NCBI GenBank assembly: GCA_963663285.2
Contig: CAXXNI010000002.1
Span: 372,001 to 436,000, forward strand
DNA: 64,000 nucleotides
Source of the DNA: CAXXOK01 sp963663285
GTDB lineage: Bacteria; Bacillota; Clostridia; Christensenellales; Aristaeellaceae
Direction: 5' to 3'
Below the pieces are notes generated by a model. That model was not told the DNA's origin, made no database searches, and saw only the letters and a program-made list of their open reading frames with translations. The stretch's first letter is position 1. Every line of letters begins with the position of its first letter. Made by a program: the position numbers and the translations under genes. This document shows, piece by piece, positions 1 to 8,610 of this stretch.

Positions 1-210
1 GACGCGCTTAAAGGCGTTACGATTAACGCGGCTTACCAGTACGGGCTGGAAAAAATGCTGGGCAGTATTGTTGCCGGTAAAAAAGCGGATTTGGTATTGC
101 TGAACGAAAATCCGCTTACCTGCGCGCCGGAAACCATACGTGATATTACGGTAAGCCGGGTTTGGGCAGGCGGCGAACCGGTGTGGAGCGAAGCGGTGCC
201 GCAGGCCTGA
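1..210 (+). CDS. Amidohydrolase family protein, C-terminal fragment
   Basis: Only the last 69 residues lie in the window; the reading frame is open from base 1 to the TGA at 208-210. The visible part contains the classic metal-dependent amidohydrolase tail GSIVAGKKADLVLLNENPL, which in the YtcJ-like/amidohydrolase-3 and N-acyl-amino-acid deacylase families forms the small beta-sandwich that follows the TIM-barrel active site. No metal ligand or catalytic residue is in view, so the substrate cannot be read. The gene runs the same way as the TauE-type exporter 72 bases downstream and may share its operon. An N-acyl-taurine or other amide hydrolase would suit the neighbouring pathway, but that is a guess. 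Confidence 0.75.
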   Translation, partial: DALKGVTINAAYQYGLEKMLGSIVAGKKADLVLLNENPLTCAPETIRDITVSRVWAGGEPVWSEAVPQA

Positions 211-282
211 GGGGGACAGCAGTAAGCAAGGCGTGCGGCCTGATCCGCTGGCTTGCAAACGAAGGGAGACGGCTTTCCGTTT

Positions 283-990
283 ATGCAGTACGCAGCTTTT
301 ATGCTGATTCTATTCATCGCCAATACCGTACAAACTATTACCGGTTTTGCGGGGAATCTGTTGGCTATGCCGCCGTCTATCCGCCTTTTGGGAGCGCAAA
401 GCGCTTCGGCGGTGATCAATATTTTTACGGTTGTTGCGTGTTTGATCATTACTCTGCAAAACCGGCGGTTCATCCGGTGGAATATACTGGCGAAGATGAT
501 CGGTTTTATGCTTGCAGGTATGGTTATCGGTACCTTTTTACTTAAAGCCGTCGCTTTTGATGTTCTGCTCAAGGCATATGGATGCCTGATCCTGTTTATC
601 GCGCTGAACCGGTTGTTTTTCCACATCCGTATGCAGCTGCCGTCGTGGGGTATGTATGGAGTACTGATACTCGCCGGTGTTATCCATGGCATGTTTCTAT
701 CCGGCGGGGCGATGCTGGTGGTGTACGCCGTTACAGTGCTTACCGATAAGGACGAGTTTCGCGCTACAGTTGCGCCGGTATGGGTGGTGCTTGGTACAGC
801 GCTTGTTTTTACACATTTCACAGGCGGCTATTATACGCCCGCAAACCTATGGTTGATTCTTGCGTCCTTGGTGCCGCTTGGTTTATCCGTGTTTGTTGGT
901 GGGAAACTGTATGGAAAGCTGGATCAGGCGGCGTTTTTGAAGCTTACCTATCTATTGCTGATCGTATCTGGGGTCGTTGCCATTGTGTAG
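283..990 (+). CDS. TauE/SafE family anion exporter
   Basis: A 235-residue, very hydrophobic membrane protein with about seven or eight predicted spans and the N-terminal pattern NTVQTITGFAGNLLAMP found in sulfite/organosulfonate exporters of the TauE/SafE (DUF81) family. A second half-repeat starts near LAGVIHGMFLSGGAMLV, the internal duplication typical of the family. I chose ATG 283 rather than TTG 253 because a purine-rich GAAGGGAG lies upstream of 283 (the spacing is long, about 14 bases) and the hydrophobic segment begins directly after it. Members export sulfite, sulfoacetate or isethionate. Here the next two genes can convert taurine to isethionate, so isethionate or sulfite export is the inferred role. 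The family is broad, so the substrate is uncertain. Confidence 0.85.
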   Translation: MQYAAFMLILFIANTVQTITGFAGNLLAMPPSIRLLGAQSASAVINIFTVVACLIITLQNRRFIRWNILAKMIGFMLAGMVIGTFLLKAVAFDVLLKAYGCLILFIALNRLFFHIRMQLPSWGMYGVLILAGVIHGMFLSGGAMLVVYAVTVLTDKDEFRATVAPVWVVLGTALVFTHFTGGYYTPANLWLILASLVPLGLSVFVGGKLYGKLDQAAFLKLTYLLLIVSGVVAIV

Positions 991-1079
991 TGTTTTATGA
1001 TTTAAATACGCTTTTACCTGATATTGTTCCATAAAAGCATTTCTTGTGATTTTACCAAAAGGAATTGGTTATTCGTACG

Positions 1080-1109
1080 TTGACGTTACAATTGTAGCTT
1101 TGCTATGGT
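1080..1109 (+). promoter_or_regulatory. Weak sigma-A promoter candidate for the aminotransferase operon
   Basis: TTGACG at 1080-1085 and TATGGT at 1104-1109 are separated by 18 bases, about 95 bases before the aminotransferase start. The -10 box is poor. A short hairpin (GAACGG at 1173-1178 with CCGTTC at 1189-1194) lies between the AAAGGA sequence near 1166 and the start codon, so translation start may be structured. Confidence 0.35.
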
Positions 1110-1201
1110 TATTCTGAGGTTGCAACACCGGAACATGCATCGGCATGACCGTTTGATTGAGTAAGAAAGGATAGAACGGCGTTAATAAACCGTTCGCGGA
1201 T

Positions 1202-2544
1202 ATGAGAATGGAAAGTAAACTTGGCAATGAAATTATGCAATTACAGAAGGATTATGTAATGCAGTCCTGGTCCAAATCAGGGATGGATACCATCCCGGTG
1301 GAACGTGCGGAAGGCATATATGTATACGATTATGACGGTAATAAGTACGCGGATATGTCTTCGCTGCTGGTGAATATGAACCTGGGGCATCAGAATCAGG
1401 TGCTTGTGAATGCGCTGATTGAGCAGGCGCAGAAAATGTGCTTCATGGCTCCCGCTTATTCTACGGAACCCAAGAGCAGGCTGGCAAAATTGCTGGTTGA
1501 GGTGGCGGGCGCCGATACATACCAGCGAGTATTCTTTACCAACGCAGGCGCGGACGCGAATGAAAACGCCATCAAAATGGCGCGCATGGTAACCGGACGG
1601 GCCAAGGTGTTCAGCTGCTACCGCAGCTATCATGGCGCGACACTCGGCGCATCCAACGCATCCGGCGACTGGCGGCGCTTTGCCGCAGAAATCGGCGGGG
1701 CAAACGGGTTTGTGAAATTTATGAACCCGCATATGTATCAGGATGGCTATACCCGCGGAGTGGACGATGCTGCCTGCACGGCCGAATACCTGAAGCGGAT
1801 GGAGCAGCAGCTGAAATACGAGGGGCCGCAAAACGTGGCCTGCATCATCATGGAGAGCATTGTAGGCGCCAACGGGGTAATTCTGCCGCCGGACGGCTAC
1901 ATGGAAGGGATTCGCGCCATTCGCGACCGGTATGGCATTTTGCTGATCTGCGATGAGGTGATGGCCGGATTTGGCCGTACGGGCAAAATGTTTGCCTGGC
2001 AAAACTTTGGATGAAGCCGGATATGATCACTTTTGCCAAAGGTGTGAACAGTGGCTACGTACCGCTGGGCGGCGTAATCGTGACGAAGCAGATTTCCGAG
2101 TACTTTGAGAACAATGTGCTGCAGTGCGGCCTTACCTACAGCGGCCATACGCTGGCTTGCGCGGTGGGCCTTGCGGCGGTGCAGTATTATCTGGAAAACG
2201 ATATTTGCGAAAATGCTGTAAAGATGGGCAAGATTTTAGGCGATTTCCTGAATCAAATGGTGGAAAAACATGCCTGTGTCGGCGAAGCGCGGCAGATCGG
2301 CCTGTTCGCGGCGCTGGAAATGGTGCGGGATAAGGAAACGCGCGAGCCACTGGTAGAGTATAACCACGGCGGACTGCCCAGCATTATGGCGGAGCTGAAG
2401 AAACGCAAATTCCTTACCTTCGGGCGTGAGAACAACTTGAATGTATGCCCTCCGCTTGTAATTACCCAGGAAGAGCTGGAGGCGCAGCTGCCGATATTGG
2501 ATGAAGTTCTTACATGGGTAGACGAAACCATGCTGGGTAAGTAA
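1202..2544 (+). pseudogene. Class III aminotransferase (taurine:2-oxoglutarate aminotransferase-like), frameshifted
   Basis: Two abutting reading frames, 1202-2014 and 2011-2544, encode the two halves of one PLP aminotransferase of about 447 residues. The first half has the start region IPVERAEGIYVYDYDG, FFTNAGADANENAIKMAR, CYRSYHGATLGASNASGD and the PLP-Asp motif LLICDEVMAGFGRTGKMFAW; the second half opens with MKPDMITFAKGVNSGYVPLGG, which holds the Schiff-base lysine. The junction TTTGGATGAAG lacks one base, so the first frame ends in TGA overlapping an ATG. The style (YRSYHGAT, SLLVNMNLGHQN) is that of taurine:2-oxoglutarate aminotransferases, which yield sulfoacetaldehyde and glutamate. 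The TauE-like exporter upstream and aldehyde reductase downstream agree. The true N-terminus is uncertain: ATG 1202 has no close ribosome-binding site and in-frame ATG codons follow. Mutation and sequencing error cannot be told apart here. Confidence 0.75.
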
Positions 2545-2602
2545 ATCACTGCTTTTAAAGCGCAACTTACTTTCGTTACGGCGATTATCTGGGGGAGGCA
2601 AT

Positions 2603-3718
2603 ATGTGGAACTATGAGCAGCCGGTAAAAATTATCTTCGGTAAGGGTACGGTCAAGCAGCTTACAAACGCGGCGGCATTGGCCGGCGGCAGCAAAGGGCT
2701 ATTGGTTTGCAGTCCGTTCTTTGTACGCAGCCATATGGCAGAGAAAATCCTTGCGGAAAGCAACGGCGCAATCGTTGGTGTTTACGGGAACGTTTCACCC
2801 AATCCGGATGTAACCGAGGTGGATGCCTGCGCGGCAATGCTGCGGGATTTGAAGGCGGATTTTGTGATTGCGCTTGGCGGTGGCAGTGTAATGGACTGCG
2901 CCAAAGCAGCCGCCACCATTTGCCTTACGGATGACCCCATCAGCAAATACCACGGCACGGGCGTACCGATCCCCGATGCGCATCTGCCGCTGCTCGCAGT
3001 GCCGACAACGTCCGGAACCGGCAGCGAGGTAACCTGCGTATCGGTGCTGACCGATCATCAATGCGGGAAAAAAGCGCCGATCGTTTCCAACGGATTTTAT
3101 CCCGTGGCGGCGATTGTGGACCCGGAGCTTACGTACACACTTCCGCCTCAGATCACCGCCAGCACCGGGCTGGATGTGCTTTCCCATGCGTTGGAAGGGT
3201 ACTGGAGCAAGGGGCATCAGCCTATTTGCGATGCGTGCGCAATCTATGCTGCCGATTTGGTGTTCCGGTATTTATACCGGGCCTATCTGAACCCAGCGGA
3301 TGAAGAGGCACGGGAGAAGATGGCGGAGGCTTCGTTGATTGCGGGGCTTGCGTTTACCTTGCCCAAAACCACTTCGTCCCATGCCTGCTCATTCCCGCTG
3401 ACCAATCTGCATGGGATACCCCATGGAGAAGCCTGCGCGCTTACGCTGGACTGGTTTGCCCGTATCAATGCGACTGCGGAAAATGGACGGGTGGATCATA
3501 TGGCAGTAAAGCTCGGTTTCCGCGACACGGTGGAAATGGCGGACGCTATTCATAACCTGAAAGAGAAGATGGGTATGCGTGTAGACTTAAAGGATATGGC
3601 CTTGATGGACGCGCAGATTGCCGACTTGGTGAAGATCAGCAGACATCCGAATTTATACAACAACCCGGTCGAAATAACCGATGATATGCTTTTGGAAATG
3701 TATGAGTCGATGCGATAG
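2603..3718 (+). CDS. Iron-containing alcohol dehydrogenase, sulfo-/phosphonoacetaldehyde reductase-like
   Basis: 371 residues, normal length for group III Fe-ADHs. The N-terminal Rossmann-like part carries the NAD(P) motif ALGGGSVMDCAKA (about residues 92-104) and PTTSGTGSEVT. Metal ligands are visible as D and H in TGLDVLSHALE, H in SSHACSFPLTN and H in GIPHGEACAL. The phrase SSHACS-PLTN-GIPHGEACAL resembles phosphonoacetaldehyde reductase (PhpC type) and the iron-dependent sulfoacetaldehyde reductase TauF rather than butanol dehydrogenases. It starts after GGGGGAGG, 58 bases behind the aminotransferase. Inferred reaction: sulfoacetaldehyde plus NAD(P)H to isethionate. Phosphonoacetaldehyde is the main alternative substrate. 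Confidence 0.75.
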   Translation: MWNYEQPVKIIFGKGTVKQLTNAAALAGGSKGLLVCSPFFVRSHMAEKILAESNGAIVGVYGNVSPNPDVTEVDACAAMLRDLKADFVIALGGGSVMDCAKAAATICLTDDPISKYHGTGVPIPDAHLPLLAVPTTSGTGSEVTCVSVLTDHQCGKKAPIVSNGFYPVAAIVDPELTYTLPPQITASTGLDVLSHALEGYWSKGHQPICDACAIYAADLVFRYLYRAYLNPADEEAREKMAEASLIAGLAFTLPKTTSSHACSFPLTNLHGIPHGEACALTLDWFARINATAENGRVDHMAVKLGFRDTVEMADAIHNLKEKMGMRVDLKDMALMDAQIADLVKISRHPNLYNNPVEITDDMLLEMYESMR

Positions 3719-3807
3719 TGACAGGCATAGGGAATAACCCGGCGCCGATTCATAGCTGCTGCATGGTTTGACAACCGGGAACGTATAGCAAAACGGGGGA
3801 GTAACAC

Positions 3808-4434
3808 ATGAAAAACTTTATCGTAACCATCGCCCGTGGTTTCGGGAGCGGCGGCAAACGCATCGGCAGTCAGCTGGGCAAAGAACTGGGCATCAACTGC
3901 TACGAGAACAGGATTCTAACACTGGCCTCTCAGTACAGCGGTTACGATGAGCACATTTTTGTCGAGAATGATGAGCGTCTCCGCGCGCCGATGATTGTGA
4001 ACCAGCTTGGTAAACTATCCCGCACGACGAAGCCAAAACCCGTACTCAGCCGTTTTGTGTCCGATCCGAAACTGTTTAAGTATCAGGAAGAGATTATTAA
4101 GCAGCTGGCGGAAACCGAATCGTGCATTATCATTGGGAAATGTGCGGATTATGTGCTGCGGGATTATGAAAATGTCGTCAGTGTTTATATTGAAGCACCG
4201 CGGGCGCACTGCCTTAAAAATATTATGCAGCGTATGTGCATTACACAGGAAGAAGCCAATGAGTTGATTACCAATACGGACCGGTACCGTGCGGAGTATT
4301 ATAAATTCTATACAAACGGTAATTATTGGACCAATCCTGTGAACTACGACATGACGCTGAACAGTGCGCGCGTCGGCGATGAAAATTGCGTGAGAATCAT
4401 CAAGGATTATCTTGCTATGAAAAATTTTATATAA
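3808..4434 (+). CDS. Cytidylate kinase-like family protein
   Basis: 208 residues with the N-terminus TIARGFGSGGKRIGSQLGKE, the P-loop variant of the cytidylate-kinase-like family (Cytidylate_kin2 type), followed by LGINCYENRIL and an LID-like segment ending in DRYRAEYYKFYTNGNYWTNP. It is not the housekeeping Cmk, which has a different core and is usually near aroA/rpsA. The gene starts after GGGGGAG, 89 bases behind the alcohol dehydrogenase, and precedes a strong terminator, so it is probably the last gene of the taurine-type operon. The substrate is unknown; members occur beside many catabolic operons. No catalytic residue beyond the P-loop can be assigned. Confidence 0.75.
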   Translation: MKNFIVTIARGFGSGGKRIGSQLGKELGINCYENRILTLASQYSGYDEHIFVENDERLRAPMIVNQLGKLSRTTKPKPVLSRFVSDPKLFKYQEEIIKQLAETESCIIIGKCADYVLRDYENVVSVYIEAPRAHCLKNIMQRMCITQEEANELITNTDRYRAEYYKFYTNGNYWTNPVNYDMTLNSARVGDENCVRIIKDYLAMKNFI

Positions 4435-4638
4435 CGCACAAGCATCATGTGCTGATTGCAGTACGGGAATACGAGTTGCAGAAAATCAGTACGATTTGTA
4501 TACCCAGGCAATACAGGGCTGTGATACTTGACGGCGTATAGAAGCCGGGATGCAGACTGTATAAAGCGATGACGGTGGAATGCGAAAGAGAAACGGTCAA
4601 TTTTATTCCCAACTGAACATGATAAACTGAAATGGTTG

Positions 4639-4690
4639 AGGCTTAGGACTTTTCGTTAGATGATAACGTAGAGTCCTAAGCCTTTATTTC
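4639..4690 (+). terminator. Rho-independent terminator after the taurine-type operon
   Basis: Perfect 12-bp stem AGGCTTAGGACT (4639-4650) with AGTCCTAAGCCT (4672-4683), 21-base loop, followed by TTATTTC. Confidence 0.75.
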
Positions 4691-5084
4691 TATGGATGAA
4701 TCCAGATGCGTGTATATACCCGAAAAAACTGGAAGAATGTGCAATCAGGTATTCGAAAGGGAGGGTTCCTGCTTCGCATCAATCGACAGATTGAGAAAGA
4801 GGTGAAGGAATACAGGCATCAATGCCGGGCGCTGCGCAACACATGAATTTCTTTTCATGGATGATCGTAGTATACTATACGTATACAGGATGCACCGACC
4901 GAAAACAAAATACACCGTTTAACAGGGAACTTTTTAACAAGCCAAAGCGTCTAATGGTTAGAAGGCGGAAAGCGCGCAAAACTATAAGCCTGTGACCAGT
5001 GCGAAGCGATCGTTGAACAGAGATTTTCACAGATGTTTCCGACTACCTTATATACCGATAGAGATGTGAAGGGAGATAATAAGA
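4691..5084. other. Intergenic region before the VWA gene
   Basis: About 390 bases after the terminator. The only open frame is a 46-codon stretch at 4706-4846 without a convincing ribosome-binding site. GTATAC occurs twice (4870-4875 and 4881-4886) in an AT-rich patch that could hold a -10 box (TATACT at 4871-4876), but no good -35 is visible. A GGGAG site at 5071-5075 serves the downstream gene. Confidence 0.5.
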
Positions 5085-7001
5085 ATGAAAGCTAAAAAAT
5101 GGCTTTGTTTGCTGGTGCTGTTTTTTGTAACCCTGACGATGAGTTTCCCGGCGATGGGGCAAGATACGACGAGCGAAGCCGGCACGATCAGTACGCAGGA
5201 GTTTTATTCGCTCTTGCAGACCAAGTTCCCGGGTGTTGAGCCGGGAGTGGACATGGACACAGTGATTACCTATGAACAAGCATTGGCCATTCTATGCGAA
5301 GCATTGGGAATGGAAGGGCTCACAGCCACCGAATATCTGGCATTTGCGATTGAAAACGACCTGATTCCCGGCGTTGTGTTTATCAGCGCACAGCAGTTGA
5401 CAAAGGAAGATGCACAGAAGATGGTTGCTGCCTTTGCCGCCTGTCAGGATGATAAAATTCAACAGATGCAACAGGATTTACTGCGGGATACGTTCGTACT
5501 TTCCAGCGGCACGCAACAAACAGGGGCAGTGCCAAGCGCATCGGAAAGCAGCATCTATATTCCGGATGTTTACCCAACAACGGATTATAACAACTTGAAT
5601 GCCGAATCTTACGGCAACAACGAGGAGAACCGCTTCTTAAACCCCGTGGATAGTCCGTTTTCCACCTTTGCACTGGATGTGGATACCGCTTCTTATTCCA
5701 ATATCCGCAGGTGCCTGCTTGGGGGCTATTTGCCAGACAAAGGCGCAATCCGGATTGAGGAGATGCTGAACTACTTCGATTACGAACTGCCAAGCGCTAC
5801 GGCGGATGAGCCTGTTTCCGTTACGACGGAGCTAAACGTATGCCCGTGGAATCAGGATCATCTACTGGCGATGATCGCGCTCAGCAGTTATGCGCCTGAT
5901 AAGGAGGATCTGCCGGGCAGCAATCTTGTTTTTCTGGTGGATGTATCCGGCTCTATGGAGGCGTATAACCGGCTGCCGCTGGCGCGAAAGGCGTTGAAAC
6001 TGTTGGTTTCACAATTGGATGCCGGAGACTGCGTATCGATCGTTACGTATGCGGGCACCGTAGGGGTTTTGCTGGATACAACTTCTGCCGATGACAAAAC
6101 AACCATCGGGAAAGCAATTGACAGCATGAACGCATACGGTTCCACCAACGGCGCGGGCGGTATACAAGCTGCGTACCAGAAAGCCAAAGAGGCTTACATT
6201 GATGGCGGTAACAACAGGGTGATTCTGCTTACGGATGGCGATTTTAACGTAGGCGTTCACAGCGCAAGCGAACTGGAGGCGCTGATTGAGCAGGAACGGG
6301 ATAACGGCATCTACCTGAGCGTATTGGGATTTGGTATGGGGAACTTGAAGGACTATGAAATGGAAACGCTTGCCGACCGCGGCAACGGGAACTATGCCTA
6401 TATCGATACGCTAAAAGAAGCGAAAAAGGTGCTGGTGGATGATATGACAAGCACCATTTACACCGTAGCAAAAGATGTGAAGCTGCAAGTGGAATTTAAC
6501 CCGGATAAAGTGGCTGCATACCGGCTGATTGGGTACGAGAACCGGCTGCTGGCTACGGAGGATTTTACCGACGACCAAAAAGACGCAGGAGAGATGGGCG
6601 CGGGGCACCAAATGATTGCCCTATATGAAATCGTACCGGCTGTTGAGGGGGAAACCACACTGCCTACGACGGAATCCCGCTATCAGGAGCGAACGCTGAA
6701 AAACTCGGCGGAGACGTTATACGTTTCCGTGCGGTATAAACTGCCAGATAGCATGGAAACCATAGAAACCGGATGCGCTATTGAGGCTGCGACTCCCTTT
6801 GACGCAATGAGCGGGAATATGGCTTTTGCTGCTGCTGTTGCGGAATATGGGTTATTACTGTTGGATTCTGATTACAAGGGAAATGCATCGCTGGACGGCG
6901 TTATCGACCTTGCGATTGAAAACCTAGGCAGCGACGTCTTCGGGTACCGTACGGAATTTGTACAACTTATAGATCTGACCAGATTGATTGAGGCGCTGTA
7001 A
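5085..7001 (+). CDS. Secreted von Willebrand factor type A domain protein (YfbK-like)
   Basis: 638 residues. Residues 1-25 form a signal peptide (MKAKKWLCLLVLFFVTLTMS, cleavage near AMG-Q). Residues about 30-130 are a variable acidic region. From about 185 there is the YfbK N-terminal domain (NRFLNPVDSPFSTFALDVDT, YSNIRRCLLGGYLP, IEEMLNYFDYELP), then the VWA domain with the MIDAS triad DVSGSM (about 285), a threonine and LLTDGDFNVG (about 380), then the C-terminal DUF3520-type domain ending QLIDLTRLIEAL. The order matches E. coli YfbK, whose role is unknown. MIDAS sites bind divalent metal and a protein ligand, so an extracytoplasmic adhesion or assembly role is likely. It is a single-gene unit with its own terminator. 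Confidence 0.88.
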   Translation: MKAKKWLCLLVLFFVTLTMSFPAMGQDTTSEAGTISTQEFYSLLQTKFPGVEPGVDMDTVITYEQALAILCEALGMEGLTATEYLAFAIENDLIPGVVFISAQQLTKEDAQKMVAAFAACQDDKIQQMQQDLLRDTFVLSSGTQQTGAVPSASESSIYIPDVYPTTDYNNLNAESYGNNEENRFLNPVDSPFSTFALDVDTASYSNIRRCLLGGYLPDKGAIRIEEMLNYFDYELPSATADEPVSVTTELNVCPWNQDHLLAMIALSSYAPDKEDLPGSNLVFLVDVSGSMEAYNRLPLARKALKLLVSQLDAGDCVSIVTYAGTVGVLLDTTSADDKTTIGKAIDSMNAYGSTNGAGGIQAAYQKAKEAYIDGGNNRVILLTDGDFNVGVHSASELEALIEQERDNGIYLSVLGFGMGNLKDYEMETLADRGNGNYAYIDTLKEAKKVLVDDMTSTIYTVAKDVKLQVEFNPDKVAAYRLIGYENRLLATEDFTDDQKDAGEMGAGHQMIALYEIVPAVEGETTLPTTESRYQERTLKNSAETLYVSVRYKLPDSMETIETGCAIEAATPFDAMSGNMAFAAAVAEYGLLLLDSDYKGNASLDGVIDLAIENLGSDVFGYRTEFVQLIDLTRLIEAL

Positions 7002-7014
7002 CAATCTATTACGC

Positions 7015-7060
7015 AAGGAATAACCATCCCTCCTGTGGGTGGTTATTCCTTGTTTTTATT
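7015..7060 (+). terminator. Rho-independent terminator of the VWA gene
   Basis: AAGGAATAACCA (7015-7026) pairs with TGGTTATTCCTT (7040-7051), with further C/G pairing next to the small loop, followed by GTTTTTATTT. Confidence 0.9.
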
Positions 7061-7455
7061 TGCCTGTTTATGAACCGAAAGCAAAAGGGCGGCAGCGGTA
7101 TAAAATTGATGATTGGGATATAAACGGCTTAGAAAAAGTAGGAACATGTAGCAAATACAAACAATGATGATTGCTATCCTATAGACTGGAAAAGAAAAAT
7201 GTTGGAAGCACTTGATTACACTTTTATTCTTTGGCAGGGTTCATTCTTTTGAACACAGATAAATACCCTTATTTGAAGGATGCGGACATGCTAAGATGAT
7301 TTGCTCCGTAAATATGGGCATGCTTTATATCGTCTTTGTTTGCGGGCATAGCAAGAACGAAAAAGCTTAGCTTCTTTTTACCTTTCAATGACCCTGCCTT
7401 AACAAGGAAGTAGTATGTTCTATTTGGAACAAACTACTACATGTTGAGGTGCACT
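7061..7455. other. Intergenic region with an imperfect palindrome before the glycosyltransferase
   Basis: AT-rich, with no supported gene. Just before the glycosyltransferase lies AGTAGTATGTTC (7411-7422) facing GAACAAACTACT (7428-7439), an imperfect inverted repeat that could be an operator or an mRNA hairpin. No clear sigma-A pair was found. Confidence 0.4.
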
Positions 7456-8592
7456 GTGAGGATTGCATTTTTTACGGATACGTTTTATCCGCAGATTAAC
7501 GGAGTATCCAACACGCTTTGCTATTTCAGCCGGTATTTAACGCAGCGGAATATCGACCACGTTTTTTTCATCCCCGAATGCAAGGAGGATAGGGGAACCG
7601 CAGATACATACCCGGTGGTTCGCTTTCCCTCGCTGCCGTTTGCGCTGTATCCGCAGGTACGGTTGGCGATTACGACAACTTATGCCATCCGTAAAAAACT
7701 ACAGGAGTTTAAGCCGGATGTGGTGCACATTGTAACGGAATTCAGCATGGGGTTTGCGGGGCTAAGCGCTGCGCGGCAATTGAACTTACCGGTTGTTATG
7801 AGCTACCATACGAATTTTGACCAGTATCTGGAGCATTACAAACTGGAATTGCTGGAAGAACCCCTGTGGCAGTACATGCGCTGGTTTCATAGCTATGCGC
7901 AGCTCAACCTCTGCCCGTCGGAAAATACGATGCACCGCCTGACTTTTCGTAAATTTCAAAAACTGGCGGTTTGGTCACGCGGCATTGATTGCAGCCGGTT
8001 TTCACCGCAGTTTGCCTCCCGGCAGCTGCGTAAAGAGCTGGGAGCCGAGGGGAAACTGCTGTATCTGTATGTGGGCCGTATCTCCATGGAGAAAGGCATT
8101 GATGTGTACGCGCAGAGCATACGGCAGTTTAATGCGATGCATCCGGGACAGGCGCAGTTTGTGTTTACGGGCGACGGCCCGTATCTGGATACGCTTAAAG
8201 CAATGGAAATTGAGAATATCATCTGCACGGGTGCGCTGCATGGTGAAGCGCTATCGGCAATGTATGCCAGTTGCGATGTGTTTGTGTTTCCATCCGACAA
8301 CGAAACGTTCGGCAATGTAATGCTGGAGGCAATGGCAAGCGGCACGCCTGGAATCTGCGTGGATGCCGGAGGCTTGACGGATTTTACGATACATGGAGAT
8401 AACGCATATGTATGCCGCCCGCGTGATGCGGCTGCGCTTGCGCATGCGATGGAAGCGATGATGGACGAATCTTTGCGGAACACTTTACGCATAGGCGCTC
8501 TTAATACTGCACGCAAGCGCAGTTGGGAAAGCATTTTCGATGATTTGTTGCAAAAATACCCCATTGCTTTACCGATTACCAAGGCCGTTTAG
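7456..8592 (+). CDS. GT4-family glycosyltransferase
   Basis: 378 residues from GTG 7456. I prefer this start to ATG 7441 because GAGGTG lies just upstream of it and the product then begins MRIAFFTDTFYPQINGVSNT, the canonical opening of GT-B fold family 4 enzymes. The acceptor domain includes HIVTEFSMGFAG and SYHTNFDQYLEHY; the donor domain includes YVGRISMEKGID (about residue 215), VFTGDGPY and the E-x7-E nucleotide-sugar motif in SDNETFGNVMLEAMASG. The pattern fits diacylglycerol or phosphatidylinositol glucosyl/mannosyltransferases (MgtA/Sqd2 type). The acceptor is not proven. It is 18 bases ahead of a phospholipase C-like gene, which suggests a membrane-lipid role. Confidence 0.85.
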   Translation: MRIAFFTDTFYPQINGVSNTLCYFSRYLTQRNIDHVFFIPECKEDRGTADTYPVVRFPSLPFALYPQVRLAITTTYAIRKKLQEFKPDVVHIVTEFSMGFAGLSAARQLNLPVVMSYHTNFDQYLEHYKLELLEEPLWQYMRWFHSYAQLNLCPSENTMHRLTFRKFQKLAVWSRGIDCSRFSPQFASRQLRKELGAEGKLLYLYVGRISMEKGIDVYAQSIRQFNAMHPGQAQFVFTGDGPYLDTLKAMEIENIICTGALHGEALSAMYASCDVFVFPSDNETFGNVMLEAMASGTPGICVDAGGLTDFTIHGDNAYVCRPRDAAALAHAMEAMMDESLRNTLRIGALNTARKRSWESIFDDLLQKYPIALPITKAV

Positions 8593-8610
8593 GCCGGAAG
8601 GAGCTTCGCA

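Noticed and set aside
4706..4846. 46-codon basic open frame between the taurine-type operon and the VWA gene
   Set aside because: No ribosome-binding site and no recognisable family; it follows a terminator without a clear promoter.
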